This document shows positions 13,495 through 25,094 of a stretch of DNA of 64,000 bases, piece after piece. The number at the start of each line of letters is the position of its first letter. Position 1 is the first letter of the stretch. Origin of the DNA: Rhinopomastus cyanomelas (Eukaryota; Chordata; Aves; Bucerotiformes; Rhinopomastidae); the NCBI GenBank assembly GCA_013400115.1, contig VXBP01002799.1, positions 186,001 through 250,000 of the forward strand, given 5' to 3'. The position numbers were made by a program, and so were the translations under genes. The notes below the pieces were generated by a model. The model did not search any database. It was not told the DNA's origin and worked only from the letters and a program-made list of their open reading frames with translations.

Positions 13495-13501
13495 TATAAA
13501 A
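13495..13501 (+). promoter_or_regulatory. LTR TATA box
   Basis: TATAAAA inside 'gcttataaaaagcagagta'. The same box and flanks occur at 46,824-46,830 in the kinase provirus 3' LTR (gcctataaaaagcagagtg). It is absent from that provirus's 5' LTR. Confidence 0.7.
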
Positions 13502-14404
13502 AGCAGAGTACCCTCTTTGTTCTCTCTCTTAGGGGCTGCGGCCCTGAATTGAGCACTGCCATTCCCGGGGCGGTGGGGGGTGGGAAATGCGACTCTCAGA
13601 GGACTACAGCTCCAAGAGGACCACCACCTGCCACAACTTCCGAAGCCGCGGCCCTGAAGCGGCCCTGGCCACGACTTGCCACGGCAGCACCGTCCTGCCA
13701 CCACACCACGCCTCCGGACCCAAAGCAGCTGTGGCCCTGGACCGGAGAAGCAAGACTGGTGCAGATTTGCCATCACGACGACCACCCCCCCCGGAGCAGC
13801 CCTTCAACATCGTGGTGAGCTAGGGTACTCCTCTTTCTCCTGGAGCTGAAACAGGAGAGGGAGAGGAGAGGAGAGGATCTTTGGAAGACCCTCTTGGCCA
13901 TGCGTAGAGTGTGTGGGGGGGTGTGGCCCTGCTGACGCAGCCATGCGGTCAGTCTCCATCTTGGATCCTGCATTCTGCCTGGGCCATGTGGCTACGAAAG
14001 CCACCATTTTGAAGAGACTGATCAGCAAGAAGAGAGGCTGTTTGTCATTTCTGCCGCTGAGAAAGACTGGGGCATTTAAGTTTTGGGGAGAACTCCTTCA
14101 TGCTTAGCTGAAGAAAGCAGAAGGACTTGAGAATCCTTAAACCTTGGATCTGAAAGAGACTGGGTTCGTTTGTTGCTGCTGCACCGAGCGATGCAGGCGT
14201 GGGTGCTGAGAAAGTCAGGCCATTCCGGACCGACATGCTCTCTTTTCCCAGGTCTCTAAACTGAAAGAAGAACCAAGGCCCAAACTATAGCGACCTCCCA
14301 TTGTATTTTTCTCAGATTATGTGATGGCATTTGTGACACAATTTCTAGTTGTGTGCACTGACTTACTTAACCTTTCCTTTCTTTCTGTATACAGTTATAG
14401 AGTT

Positions 14405-14410
14405 AATAAA
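14405..14410 (+). terminator. LTR polyadenylation signal
   Basis: AATAAA within 'agagttaataaaccttt'. The equivalent place in the 5' LTR at about 45,362 reads 'gagttaaaaaacttc', so the signal is lost there. Confidence 0.6.
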
Positions 14411-14529
14411 CCTTTCTGCAGTTTCCCTAAGCCATCCATTGTCTGGCAAATTTATCCGAGATGTCATCGAGACCTCACCGCTTTGCTTTCCTTTCTTTTA
14501 TCTTAAATTGTGGTCCTGAACCCACCACG

Positions 14530-14534
14530 CTCCT
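14530..14534. repeat. Target-site duplication (right) of solo LTR
   Basis: Second copy of CTCCT. Removing the LTR and one copy restores a continuous pre-insertion sequence 'attagctcctatatag'. Confidence 0.8.
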
Positions 14535-16279
14535 ATATAGTTTACTTCATCCCAGACTTCATCTGTTTGCATTTGAAGACCACAGGGTGTCTGAATCTCT
14601 TATGAAAAACTAGACATTTCAACCTATCAAAGACTTAATCTATGTCACTTGTACCGCAGGAAGGGAAGTACCCCTTGTATCACCAGCCAGCCAGTTCTTG
14701 CATTGGTGAAAAATGATGTTATCTACCCAGCCCACATTCTGGTGCATAAACCTATTTCCAGTTCTATCACAGCAGGCCATACCATAATCCATACATATTC
14801 CAGGACAACCTGATAGTTTTCTCATGTCTTTCAGAGACAAGAGACTACACACTGGAAGTATTTCTTTCTCTGCTTCCCTAGTAAAGATCATCATTACATG
14901 TTCTGTTCTCAGTTGTGCAGCCAATACAGATCAGCAGTTGTTACCAAAAACATCAGCCTCTACATTACCTGAACTACCCAGAAAGACACAAAAATCTGTA
15001 ACTAAAGTTTGCAACACGAAAGTCATAGCAAGTCAACAATCAGAATGATACAGTGACACTGCTAAAAATACACTGGACTTCTCATTTCTCCAAGCAATAA
15101 ATGTACATATTCAATGCTTTCTCGACTAATTTGATGCATTTTGTAGATAATTTTTTATTGCCACTGTCATACCAATACCAGAATTTCGAGATCCACAGAT
15201 CAGCAGCAGCATCCTTCATGCAAACAGCACATTCTAGACAACTCCTTCTAAATAGTGGAAATGGACAAGACCTGAAGGCTGGGCAACCCCCTGCTTGACC
15301 CACTGGTGCAACAGGGCCAGAAGTGAGCTGGGGAGAGGACCCAGAACCCTGCCTTTGCCCCACCTATCATTCACATTTTACATTGATCTCTCAATAAATC
15401 ACAACATGTTACAAAGGTCTGGGATTGACAGGAGGAAAAAGAGCGCAAGTGTAGCAGCCTCATTAGGATTCTGCTCACAAAGGCTCTGCACAGCTTTGTC
15501 TTTTGAAGAGTAAAAGCTGCTTAACAAGTCAGCAATAGCTCGCCCCCAACCCCCTCCACCAACAGCTATGGTAACAGTCTTCAGTGCGCAAACACGTTTC
15601 TTCAACTACTTTCCCAAGTCTCTGCTAATGTGAACCTGTGGAGTGAAATAAATGCAAGACAGCTCTTTTGTCTCCCTGCCTTTTTTTCAAAACTCTTTGC
15701 ATGACAAGTATATCACTCCTGTTTCCTGTCTTTTTCCTTTACTGTACAAAAAAGTCACCAGAATACACATTTCAGAGATTAGGGATAATTGTGACCAAGT
15801 TCATAGAACCAGCTGCCTCAGCCAACACCAAAGTTCGCTGAAGATTTCATAACATTTCTGTCCAAGAGGAGCCAGTTGGCAGCCCAGTTAAAGCAGTGCT
15901 TATTCAAGCATTTGAGTCAACTTTTTAAAGTTAACAGCAACACTTTGGGGTGGCTACACCATTATGCTGATGAGAAGACCACAACAAAAACAACTTACTC
16001 ACTCCAATAAAATAGTTGTAGCTTTTCTTGTTTTTGGAAACAAACAGGCAGAAAGTGATGCTCTTCCCCTCTGCTTCCACACTTTATACTAAACTCCGAA
16101 CAGAAGCCTCTCCCAGAATCTAAGCACCAACTGTCCTTGCTTCTAGGGAAGCACAATCCAGTGCTTTATCTGCCTAAGGAAGAGGCAGCAAAGTTGCTTT
16201 TGCACTCCAGACACTTTGCAGCTACTTCATCTAGCCTGAAACAATTCACATTGAAATCCCATAGCCAGAGAAATAAATT
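14535..16279. other. Unique stretch, no gene seen
   Basis: No recognisable gene, RNA or repeat. Short frames on both strands are without motifs. Confidence 0.55.
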
Positions 16280-16732
16280 GACTTCAGCAGTTCAAAGAAG
16301 GGCAACAAGGGTGGTGAAGGGTCTGGAGAACAAGTTTTACAAGAAGTGGCTGAGGGAGATGGGGCTGGTTAGTTTAGAGAAAAGGAGGTTCAGAGGAGAA
16401 CCTATTGTTGTCTGCAGCTACCTGAAAGAAGACTGTAGAGAAGTGAGTGTTGCTCTCTTCTCACAAGTAACAAGTGATAGGACAAGAGGAAATTGTCTCA
16501 AATTGCTCCAGGGGAAGCTTAGGTTGGACATCAGGGAAAAACTTCTTCATTGAAAGTCATCAGACATTGGAATGGATTGCCATAGGGGTGGCTGAATCAC
16601 CATCTGTAGATGTATTAAAAATTGTGCAGATACTAAACTTAAGGACACAGTTTAGCAGTAGGTTTGGAACAGTTGGTTTAACGGTTGGACTCAGTCTTCA
16701 AGGTCTCATCTAGTCTAATGATTCTAATATTA
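16280..16732 (+). mobile_element. CR1: CR1 LINE 3' region, divergent subfamily
   Basis: It starts at the 'cagttcaaagaagggcaacaa' position of ORF2. The translated C-terminal part reads LVSLEKRRFRGEPIVVCSYLK, and the copy ends with 'ctagtctaatgattctaat'. It is clearly more diverged from the other copies in this window, so it is probably an older subfamily. The frame breaks near 16,550; no function is expected. Confidence 0.85.
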
Positions 16733-17652
16733 AAATTAGATTGATTGCTGTTCTTTCACCTTGCATGAAGGCCAAAGGAAAGAAAAGGTGTATTTCTTCA
16801 GAGAGAAGGATATGAGGCAAGCAATGTCAGTCCCTTGCTCAGCAGCTGGTCCAGCAGGTTATGGGAATTTGATCCCTTCTGTACCACATTCAGCCATCAA
16901 GCTTCAGTGTTCTATTACAAATAAAGGCATTAAACACTTGCTTTAAAAGCTTTCTACTGTACGTGCCCTTCTGAAAGATAAACCTTCCTGCCCATAAATG
17001 GCAGGAAGCATGCATGCATATATTAACAAAATGCGTAAAAAGCAAATGCCCTTCTGATTAATAAATCAGAACAACAGCATTGATCTCAAGAGGACATGAT
17101 TAAAAGCACAAAGCTGAAGTCAGTTTTAAATAAATAGTTTCTACTGATAAAAACTGTATTAGGCATAAAAAATGTCAGTTATCACAACCATTGTAAATAC
17201 CTGAGCTTCTACAGAATGGAGACAGAGCTGGATAAAACAAGCACTTAGATATTGACATACATTTGCTTCACACACAGCTCTAAACACAGGAGGCAAGGGC
17301 TGAGGTTGCTAATACCCTCATTGTTTACCTTCTCCCTGCTCCATCCTTTTGACTTTATGAGATATAGGAATTGCAAAAGCAGAAACCACACCGTGCTCCC
17401 CAAAGCACATGCTGACGTAACCAGCACAGTTTGCACACGTACATTCACACATTTTATTTATAAAGCCCAAAAAAACCTTAAGCATTTTTGAAATACTCAA
17501 AATTATGCAAGTCAAATAAATAAACACACTTAGGGTAGCATAGGAAGCACCATCACCATTCAGAAGATGCTCAGGGACTGAACTTCTCAAGAAGTCCATG
17601 AATTTCTACAAGAGGCACACAGATGATCTTATAGTACAAAGCCTTTCTTTCA
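16733..17652. other. Unique stretch, no gene seen
   Basis: AT-rich, no recognisable gene or repeat. Overlapping short frames on both strands near 17,245-17,599 look like chance. Confidence 0.55.
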
Positions 17653-18203
17653 GAGAATCATAGACTCATTAGGGATTGGAAGGCAATCCTCAAAAGATCA
17701 TCTAGTCCAATCACCCTGACACAGCAGGATCACCTAGACCAAGTCACACAGGAACACATCCAGACAGGTTTCAAACATCTCCACTGAAGGAGACTCCACA
17801 ACACCCCTGGGCAGCCTGTTCCAGTGCTCCGTCACCCTCACCATGAAGAAGTTCCTTCTCAGATTGATGTGGAACCTCCTATGTTCTAGCTTACTACCAC
17901 TGCCCCTCATCCTATCACAAGATGATAGGATCTGAGAACAGCCTGGCTCCATCCTCCCAACACCCACCCTTCAAGTATTTATAAACATTAATGAGGTCAC
18001 CCCTCAGTCTCCTCTTTTCCAAGCTCAAGAGACCCAGCTCCCTCAGCCTCTCCTCATAAGGGAGGTGCTCCACTTCTTTCATCATCCTCATTGCCCTACA
18101 CTGGACTCTCTCTAACAGCTCCACATCCCTCTTGAACTGAGGGGCCTACAACTGGACACAATACTCCAGGTGTGGTCTCACCAGTGCAGAGTAGAGGGGG
18201 ACA
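17653..18203 (-). mobile_element. CR1: CR1 LINE 3' region, interrupted
   Basis: Antisense tail 'gagaatcatagactcatta', then 3' UTR and ORF2 C-terminus on the minus strand (ELLERVQCRAMRMMKEVEHL, LRELGLLSLEKRRLRGDLI). A local frameshift near 17,925 splits it. At about 18,203 the homology stops in the middle of the element and oppositely oriented CR1 sequence begins. The missing continuation reappears after the N at 18,436. Confidence 0.9.
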
Positions 18204-18435
18204 GAATAGCTACCAGAACCTCAACCCTGGACTTCAGGAGGGCCAACTTTGGCCTTCTCAAGCAATTGCTAGGGGACATCCAGTGGGACAAGGTACTGGC
18301 GGGTAAGGGAGCTCAGGATAGCTGGCAAACATTCAAAGACTGCTTTCTAGAAGCACAAGAAATGAGTATCCCAACAAGGAATAAGTCGAGGAAGGGGGCC
18401 AAAAGGCCCGCGTGGTTAACCAGGGAACTACTAGG
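18204..18435 (+). mobile_element. CR1: CR1 ORF2 linker fragment in opposite orientation inside another CR1
   Basis: Plus-strand translation gives the region between endonuclease and reverse transcriptase, ending KGAKRPAWLTRELL, open for about 75 codons. It matches the minus-strand linker segments at 10,145-10,449 and 41,221-41,660. It ends exactly at the N at 18,436 and lies inside a CR1 of opposite strand. This is either a real inversion or nested copy, or a chimeric contig end. Confidence 0.8.
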
Positions 18436-18436
18436 N

Positions 18437-18540
18437 TGGCCACAAGAGCACACTCCGGGCTCATAGTCATGCTGCTGTCCACCAGGACCCCCAGATCCCT
18501 TTCTCCAACAGGTCAGTCCCCAGCCTGTACTGGTACCTGA
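18437..18540 (-). mobile_element. CR1: CR1 fragment, continuation of the copy at 17,653
   Basis: This is the reverse complement of the CR1 section near 32,365-32,475 (antisense of 'gacagcagcatgactatgag'). It continues the copy ending at 18,203, with roughly 60-70 bases of the expected sequence missing between them. Confidence 0.85.
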
Positions 18541-19051
18541 ATAGGACAATTTAAAGGCAGTGGTTGGAAAGCCCCAACATAGGACACAGCTGAGTATCAC
18601 AGAGCTCTTCTGAGGGGACTACAGGAGTAATGTAAGATTTCTCATGATACTGAATATTATCTGCTTATATTTATTAAATGCAGAGGCCTCTGCATACAAA
18701 CACTCATTCAGAACAGCCTGAAGGTCAACATTCTTTCAGTGAATACAATTTTCCTAATTTTCTACCTTTTTACCTTGACAAACAGGATTTTTTTAAAAAA
18801 CAAATTCCAAATAGGAAAACCACCTGGAAACAACATGTTATCTCACAGACACCAACAAACTGACAGGGAAGAGACAACAGTCACATTTCTAAGGTGGCTT
18901 TGTGTTATTTTTACACGTACAAGAGAAACTTCAGTGATTTAGAAGTATTATATAGAATATGATGTTTTAGCTGGCACTGCGGAGGCCAAAATGAAACACA
19001 CCTTGCATATTCAGTCTAGAGACATATCAGAGAAACCAGAAACATATTCAT
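18541..19051. other. Unique stretch, no gene seen
   Basis: AT-rich sequence between two CR1 copies; nothing recognised. Confidence 0.55.
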
Positions 19052-19473
19052 AGATGATGATGAAGGATGTGGAGCACCTCCGTTATAAGGAGAGGCTGAG
19101 GGAGTTGGGTCTCTTTAGCTTGGAGAAGAGGAGACTGAGGGGTGACCTCATTAATGTCTACAGATATTTTAAAGGTGGGTGTTGGGAGGATGGAGCTGGG
19201 CTCTTCTCAGTGTCATCAAGAGATAGGATGAGGGGCAATGCTTGTAAGCTGGAACATAGGAGGTTCCACATCAATATGAGAAGGAACTTCTTCCCAGTGA
19301 GGGTGATGGAGCACTGGAACAGGCTCCCCAGGGTGGTTGTGGAGTCTCCATCACAGTTCAAGACTTGCCTGGATGTGTTCCTGTGCGATTTGGTCTAGGA
19401 GATCCTGCTGTGTCAGGGGGATTGGACTAGATGATCTTTTGAGGTCCCTTCCAGTCCATAATGATTTTATGAT
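19052..19473 (+). mobile_element. CR1: CR1 LINE 3' end, fairly young
   Basis: ORF2 C-terminus is open from about 19,054 to 19,398 (LRELGLFSLEKRRLRGDLI, ending LDVFLCDLV). The 3' UTR follows with 'gggggattggactagatgat' and a tail 'aatgattttatgat'. The intact open frame and near-consensus 3' UTR suggest a recent, 5'-truncated insertion. Confidence 0.93.
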
Positions 19474-20214
19474 AGAAGGCAAGAAACATGTGGCAGTTAC
19501 GTGAGTGCTCAAGGAGGGCATTCCATCCACACAGGTGAATAGAAAAAGCAGAAAGACTCAGGGTTTGAAACTGTCTGGCAGAGTAAAAGCTGTGCAGTGC
19601 TTTGTTTTTTCTCAGCAGCTGATCAGTGCAGGAGACCAACAGGAGTACTGGGGTGGCCCACGACAGACCACATCTACATAGGCATAAATGAGAACCAGTT
19701 GAGTCCATACCTGAGAACATTTAATGAGTTACCTAGTTTGACTAACCAAGTATGAATATGGAAAGTGTTTTCAGTGGAACACTTACCTTAATTATTGAGA
19801 AAGAAAAGAAAAGGCATGAAGTGTTCCTTTAAAGATCCATTTGGCAAGTTCTATCTTCAGTTCTATCTTGCCCTTTAAGGCTGGAGAAGGAGAGGGTAAG
19901 TGGAGCTGTGATTCAGAAGTAAGGCTGAATCATTTTTCTCCCTGGAATTATGCCTATAAGAAGATAGTATTAAGCCTGCTATATTCAGGGTTCACATCAC
20001 AATGTGACTCTTAGGCACAAATACTTTTCATTTGTCACCTACATTCTGTAATTCAAATGTTTAACCTGGTGCCTTCAAATGAATTGAACATCAGCATAAT
20101 GACCTAATGATGAATCTCATCTGCAAACCAGCAGACTCTGAGGGAACAAAGGAGGTTGGAAGCAGTATCTAGTATTCCTTAAGGAAGGTACCCAGACTGT
20201 CTCAAGATATGCTG
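19474..20214. other. Unique stretch, no gene seen
   Basis: No recognisable gene or repeat. Confidence 0.5.
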
Positions 20215-20286
20215 TCCTAAATAGAGGCTAAAACCCACAACCCTAGGATTCAGAGTCCCACGCTCTACCACCTGAGCCAATCTTAA
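20215..20286 (-). repeat. tRNA-like relic (old SINE head or tRNA pseudogene)
   Basis: On the minus strand, 'ggctcaggtggtagagcg' fits a pol III A box and a D-arm with a GCTC/GAGC stem. A 5-pair anticodon-type stem with loop CTCTGAA follows, and 'gtgggttttagcc' resembles a decayed B box and T-arm. Acceptor-stem pairing and the T-stem 3' side are poor, so it is not a working tRNA. The loop would give anticodon CTG (Gln), but the D-arm looks more like other tRNAs, so I do not assign identity. Confidence 0.4.
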
Positions 20287-20770
20287 CAGACAAGGTTTTC
20301 CTGCAGCTGTTTCACACCAGCCTCAGCTGGATTTGATACTGGTATCACTGGAGGTTCCCAATGAAGCATGTACAAACAGGTTTCATATCCCACTTCTTAC
20401 ATCCCTTCCACCTATCCTGCTTTTGATGAGCTGGCTTGCCATCTCCCACTCAGCACTCAGTGGAAGAGGTGGCAAATGGTTTTTTACAGTTTCTTGGAGA
20501 TTCTTGGTCCTTCAGGAGGACTCATGGAAGCAAAGCAGCATTACTCAGAACATAGGTAGTGCTGTATCTTCACAAACCAGGTTCTGTTGTTGGTGGCATC
20601 CCTTGGGCAAGTACAGCAGAAGACAACTTCTTCAAGTGCAGCTTAGCAACTCACAGTCTCCATGAGCTGCATTATAGAGTTTATAGACTGTGGTAATCAC
20701 CCCATTATTGTGAAGTTACACTGAGAATTGGCTTTTTCAGAAGGAGAAAGCAGACCACTAACAGAATATT

Positions 20771-20824
20771 TCACAGTATTACCAAGGTTGGAAGAGACCT
20801 CATAGATCATCAAGTCCATCATCA
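20771..20824 (-). mobile_element. CR1: Old CR1 3' tail remnant
   Basis: Sequence 'ccaaggttggaagagacctc' followed by 'atcatcaagtcca' matches the antisense end of an older CR1 subfamily. Only about 50 bases are left. Confidence 0.7.
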
Positions 20825-23800
20825 AGTTTCAATACTTCATGGGTCTTTCTGGGTTCCACATACACAGCATGAGTTCTAGAACTACACACTGAACTGCTTA
20901 GTGTAGGTATGTGAACACGCATGTAAATAGCTACCCCTGATCCAGTGCATTCTGCTACTTGATGATTTAGTAACACGAACCCAATCATAAGCACATTTTG
21001 CTTTCAATTATATTTATATTTCACTTCTCAATATTTAAATCCATCTTTTCTGAACATGTATAGCATGGAACATATCATTTTTCCCTGACTCATGCTGAAG
21101 AAGGAATCTCATATAAACCATATGACACCTCTTTTGTAATGGGAACATTTTTCAGTTAATTGCTGAATATAGACTACTTTATTCAGATTTTAGTGAGTAT
21201 AAATAAATGAGCATGAGAGGGGAGCTGTGGTTCTCTAAGGGGTGGTTTCACATTCTACTGAACACAGATCTGTGAGCAGAAACTGATTTACCTGAGGAAA
21301 AGACTGAGTAGCAGGAAAGAGCTATGAAAAACTGTTCCGTCAGAATTCTGAGAAAACCCTGAAGCTCAGCTTATGTAATTCAAATAAGGAGAATTTAGTT
21401 AATTACCAAATGCAAGCATGAACCTCTGACATTCTTCAATACGCTGTTCACATACCCTACAAACCAAAATACTAGTCATGCATCCCTAACTAATTTCATA
21501 CTGTCGCCCCGATCTGTCTTGCTAATGTTAAAAATTATCCTGGAAAAACTCTGTACAGTTTGGCAGAGGGTAATGTATTTGTCATTACATTAGTCAAAAA
21601 TGGCTTATGTTTTAGTCCAAATCATTCTGCAGCTATACAACTTTTTTTGGTCTCCGGTTTCTTTTGTTGTGGATTTTATTTCTTGGTCTGTTTGCTTTCT
21701 GTAGGTAACTGATGATTATTTGTGCAAAAGTCACAGAGTGATCCCCCAGCATAGGGGAGATGGTGTGTGTTGCCCCCACCTATTAAATCAAAAAGGACAA
21801 TCACGCTCAAGCAAACATCACATTAGCCTTAAGATTGATGCAGGAATGTTTGGAAGGTTTCTTTCTCAAGCTGCTCAAAATAAGAGGCCATAGATGTGAA
21901 AGGCAACCTACCTGAGAAAGACAGCCCACATTTTCTTTCTAAACAATTTGATTTTTAAAGAGCATAAAAGACCATATAAAAATTACTGCCACAAATGGAC
22001 TATGTTACCTTCTGTTGAGCTTTATTCTATAAACAGCTGCCATCCCCTCTGGGGGTGGGAGGAAAGATCTCCATAGAAGCGGCAGGACAACAGCTGTCCC
22101 TTGACTCTTCTTCAACACAGCAGAGTGTTTCTACTAATATGAAAATCCTAGCACACGTCACGGGCTTATGTTCTGCAACAGAGAGTGCAGCCATGAAACT
22201 AAAGCTGAGTTGACAAAGGGAAGAAGGAATTATTGTTGAAACACAAAACCATACTGTTTATTCATTTTACTCTTATTTCTGCGGCAATCCTTACATTACA
22301 TCTAGTTTAACTCACAGCTGGGCTTTCCCTGTTTCAGCCACCCTCTCTTATACATTATTCAAGCTTGGGAAGGCTGTTAAATGAAGTATTTTTAAGAGCT
22401 TGGCTAGCATGAAGTTATGCTCACAAACACACAGGAAATGGCGAAACTCAGTTCCTTAATACAACTTCACTCTTTCCTCATCCAAGTGCATGACATTGCT
22501 AGACTGGAATGATTCGGGTTTCTTGAGTTACTAAGAGAGCATAATCTCTCATGGCATGCACAGTCAAGTATTAAGTATACTCCAATACCCATACTCACTC
22601 TTCCTTACTACCAGAGAGCAGATTTTTGAGCCTGCTGCAGAGGATGTTGGCCACCAATAATCAAATTAGTTAATTAGCAGGACTCTCATTCTGCGGTGTC
22701 CTGTGGGTAGATGTAGCTCGCTGCTCCCCAATTTTTAATTTACGCATTCTGGGGACTATATATAGTTACATTTAACTTTCTTCATCAGTCTTTCATTCTG
22801 GTTTTAACTCACAATTATAACTGGGCTGATCTAAACACGTTTAGGAAATGTTTTAATGAGGATAGGCAGCTAGTGAATTATCAAAAGGTTACAGGAACTA
22901 TTCCTAGCTCATTTCTATCCTTCACACTCACATTTGTGTTCAAAGGCCAAGGTCTCTCTAGGTCAAATATCACTGCTCCACAAACTTCCCTGCAGTCCAC
23001 TGAGAGGGACCATGTTTTTTCCATTTAGAGGGAGAAAAGATCATCCAGCCACCTACTGACAGACCAAAAGAGCCATACCCATCCTCATTAGGATCCTCTG
23101 CACTTTTACGAATGACAGTAAACCCAGAAATACTGTCTGCCCCCTACTCCTGCTTTATGAAGCTCTGTAGTCAGAAAAAACATATTTTTTAAAGCTACCC
23201 AGTGATATGGAGAGTTTTTATTTTTTAAAATTGATTTGAGACAATTTACAATCAATCAACCCAAGTAAGATTTCTCTCCTTGACTTTTCTGTAAAGTGAC
23301 TTGAAGAAGCTCTCCAAGCACTAACGGGTAAATTTACTGGCCAGCTCTGACAACTTAAGATAATATATTTTGTTGGTTTGTTACTCATTTAATTTATTCT
23401 GCAGGGTACAATTTATCAAGGTTAAAATTCTTTAAAGCAAAATCAATATTATCACTGCAGCCCAGCAATATTTATATCTTTTGTGGCAACCCCTTCAAAG
23501 AAGCAGAAGTCATTAAGTTAAGACTGGAGGAGGAGACAGAGAAGACAGTCTATCCTAGAACACATTTAATCTGAAAAGATCCACAAAACTGTTGATGTAT
23601 TTAAACTGAGCTACTGAGCACTGTGTATTTTATCCAAGTCGCTTATTATTCTGCTATTCAGCTTTTTTATTATTATTTAAGTCTTCTGTATTTTCTTCAG
23701 CTCCTGTCATGCCCCTAGGTTCCTCTAGTTACACATTTGAGATTTAGCAAGTGTGTAGAAAATTCTAAGACCCTTAGCAAATGGCTTCCATGGCATTAAT

Positions 23801-24854
23801 GGATTAGGCACACTAATTTTTCTCTATTGGTTTACTTCCATGCTGACAGAAAGACAACTGCTCTTTGCTCTTCACTGAAGTTACTCTATATTGTTGCACT
23901 CAGTACACCAATCCTCACTAAGATTTTTTTCTGTGTTAATACTCCCAAGTTTTAACACAGACTGTTGGTTAGCTGCTCTAGTTTACTGTTGTTTTAGAGG
24001 GATGTAACGTAGCTGCACGCAGCACTTGCTCTGTTACTTGAAATGGTCCTGTAGGTTTAGCCATCCTGGATAGAACACGCAATGTATTTATCTTTACGCA
24101 ATGAGCGTTAGGAGGAAGGTAAGAGGGAACTCATCACGTGTACTTGGAACAAATACAGTTTGGGGTAAAGGTTTATTCCATGTAAAAGGAATATATGGCA
24201 TACACAACAAGAAAAGCTAATTATTCTCAGACATCACCAGTAAAAGCAGAATCAGCTTCCACTAAAAACAGGCATGATACTCAGCAAATATCTTTGGTAA
24301 TTTTGGCAATAACACTGTTAATTAATGAATGAAGGTACAGCTTATGACTGCTCCTCGTGCTGGTGAAGATATGGCCTACTCTAAGCGCTCATATGTGGGT
24401 TCCAGTGTTTACACAGGCATTTTAGACAAATAATTGTATGGCTTCATCTAATTATTATAATTCCCCTGACACTGTAGTTTTAAAGGTCAAGTAGGGTATT
24501 TCTAAGCAGTTCAGTTTTTGAAGCAAACTAAGGAGAAATTAAAATTTAAGGAAGGAGCAGGGGTGCGTGATCTTCTTTTGAACTCAGCCATGTGGAAATG
24601 AGTGATTAGAACTGAATTAATATACTGAAGAATAAATTAAGCTCAAGTTTATTTGCAAGTAGTTCATATGATGTACATCTCCATGTCAAAAAAAGTTTTC
24701 AACAGTTTATGTACTCGCAGACATCTTTAATTTAAAGGAAATATATAGTGAAGAAATGCAGAATAAAGTGCTCATGCTTTGCTAATGCCCAGCTTGCCTC
24801 CTTACCAGCATTCAAGTACTTGTTCCTCCAAATCCTTCCTCATCCCTGTATTTT
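20825..24854. other. Unique stretch almost without open frames
   Basis: About 4 kb with no repeat I recognise and no open frame above 60 codons. It includes a TAATTA-rich block near 22,650-22,830 that looks like a conserved non-coding element (see findings). No gene called. Confidence 0.5.
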
Positions 24855-25094
24855 TCACAGAATCACAAGATATCTTTGATTGGAAGAGATCCTTAAGATC
24901 TTCAAGTCCAACTTTCAACAAAGCACTGCCAGGTCACCACTAAACCATGTCATTCAGCACTACATACATCTGTCTGTTGAATACCTCCAGGGATGATGAC
25001 TAACAGTGCCCTGGGCAGCTTTTTCCAATGTTTGATAACCCTCCAGGTGAAGAATTTCTTCCTAACATAAACTGCCAATATCTATTTCTACCTG
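24855..25094 (-). mobile_element. CR1: Old CR1 3' region
   Basis: Antisense tail 'tcacagaatcacaagatatc', then 'ttcaagtccaactttcaac' and 'cctgggcagctttttccaatg', the antisense of the CR1 3' UTR and ORF2 end. Divergence is high and frames are broken. Confidence 0.85.

Larger units (their letters stand above)
13326..14529 (+). mobile_element. Complete solo LTR, ERVL-like, same family as the kinase-carrying provirus
   Basis: The element starts TGTTGCAGTTTGA and ends near CCCACCACG (canonical CA changed to CG). It is flanked by CTCCT on both sides. It has a U3 with TATAAAA at 13,495-13,501, a GC- and CpG-rich middle (13,500-13,830), and AATAAA at 14,405-14,410 in the proximal 3' part. The start is about 90% identical to the LTRs at 44,849 and 46,648. 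Its 3' third aligns with the 5' LTR at about 45,220-45,472, including 'gatggcatttgtgacaca' and 'ctgtatacag'. Length is about 1.2 kb. No internal viral sequence remains, so it most likely arose by LTR-LTR recombination. Frames inside it (for example 13,360-13,818) are not genes. Confidence 0.88.

Noticed and set aside
13360..13818. 152-codon open frame
   Set aside because: It lies wholly inside the GC-rich part of the solo LTR, with competing frames on both strands; composition explains it.
16137..16553. 138-codon frame
   Set aside because: Its second half is CR1 ORF2 C-terminus; the first half is chance read-in.
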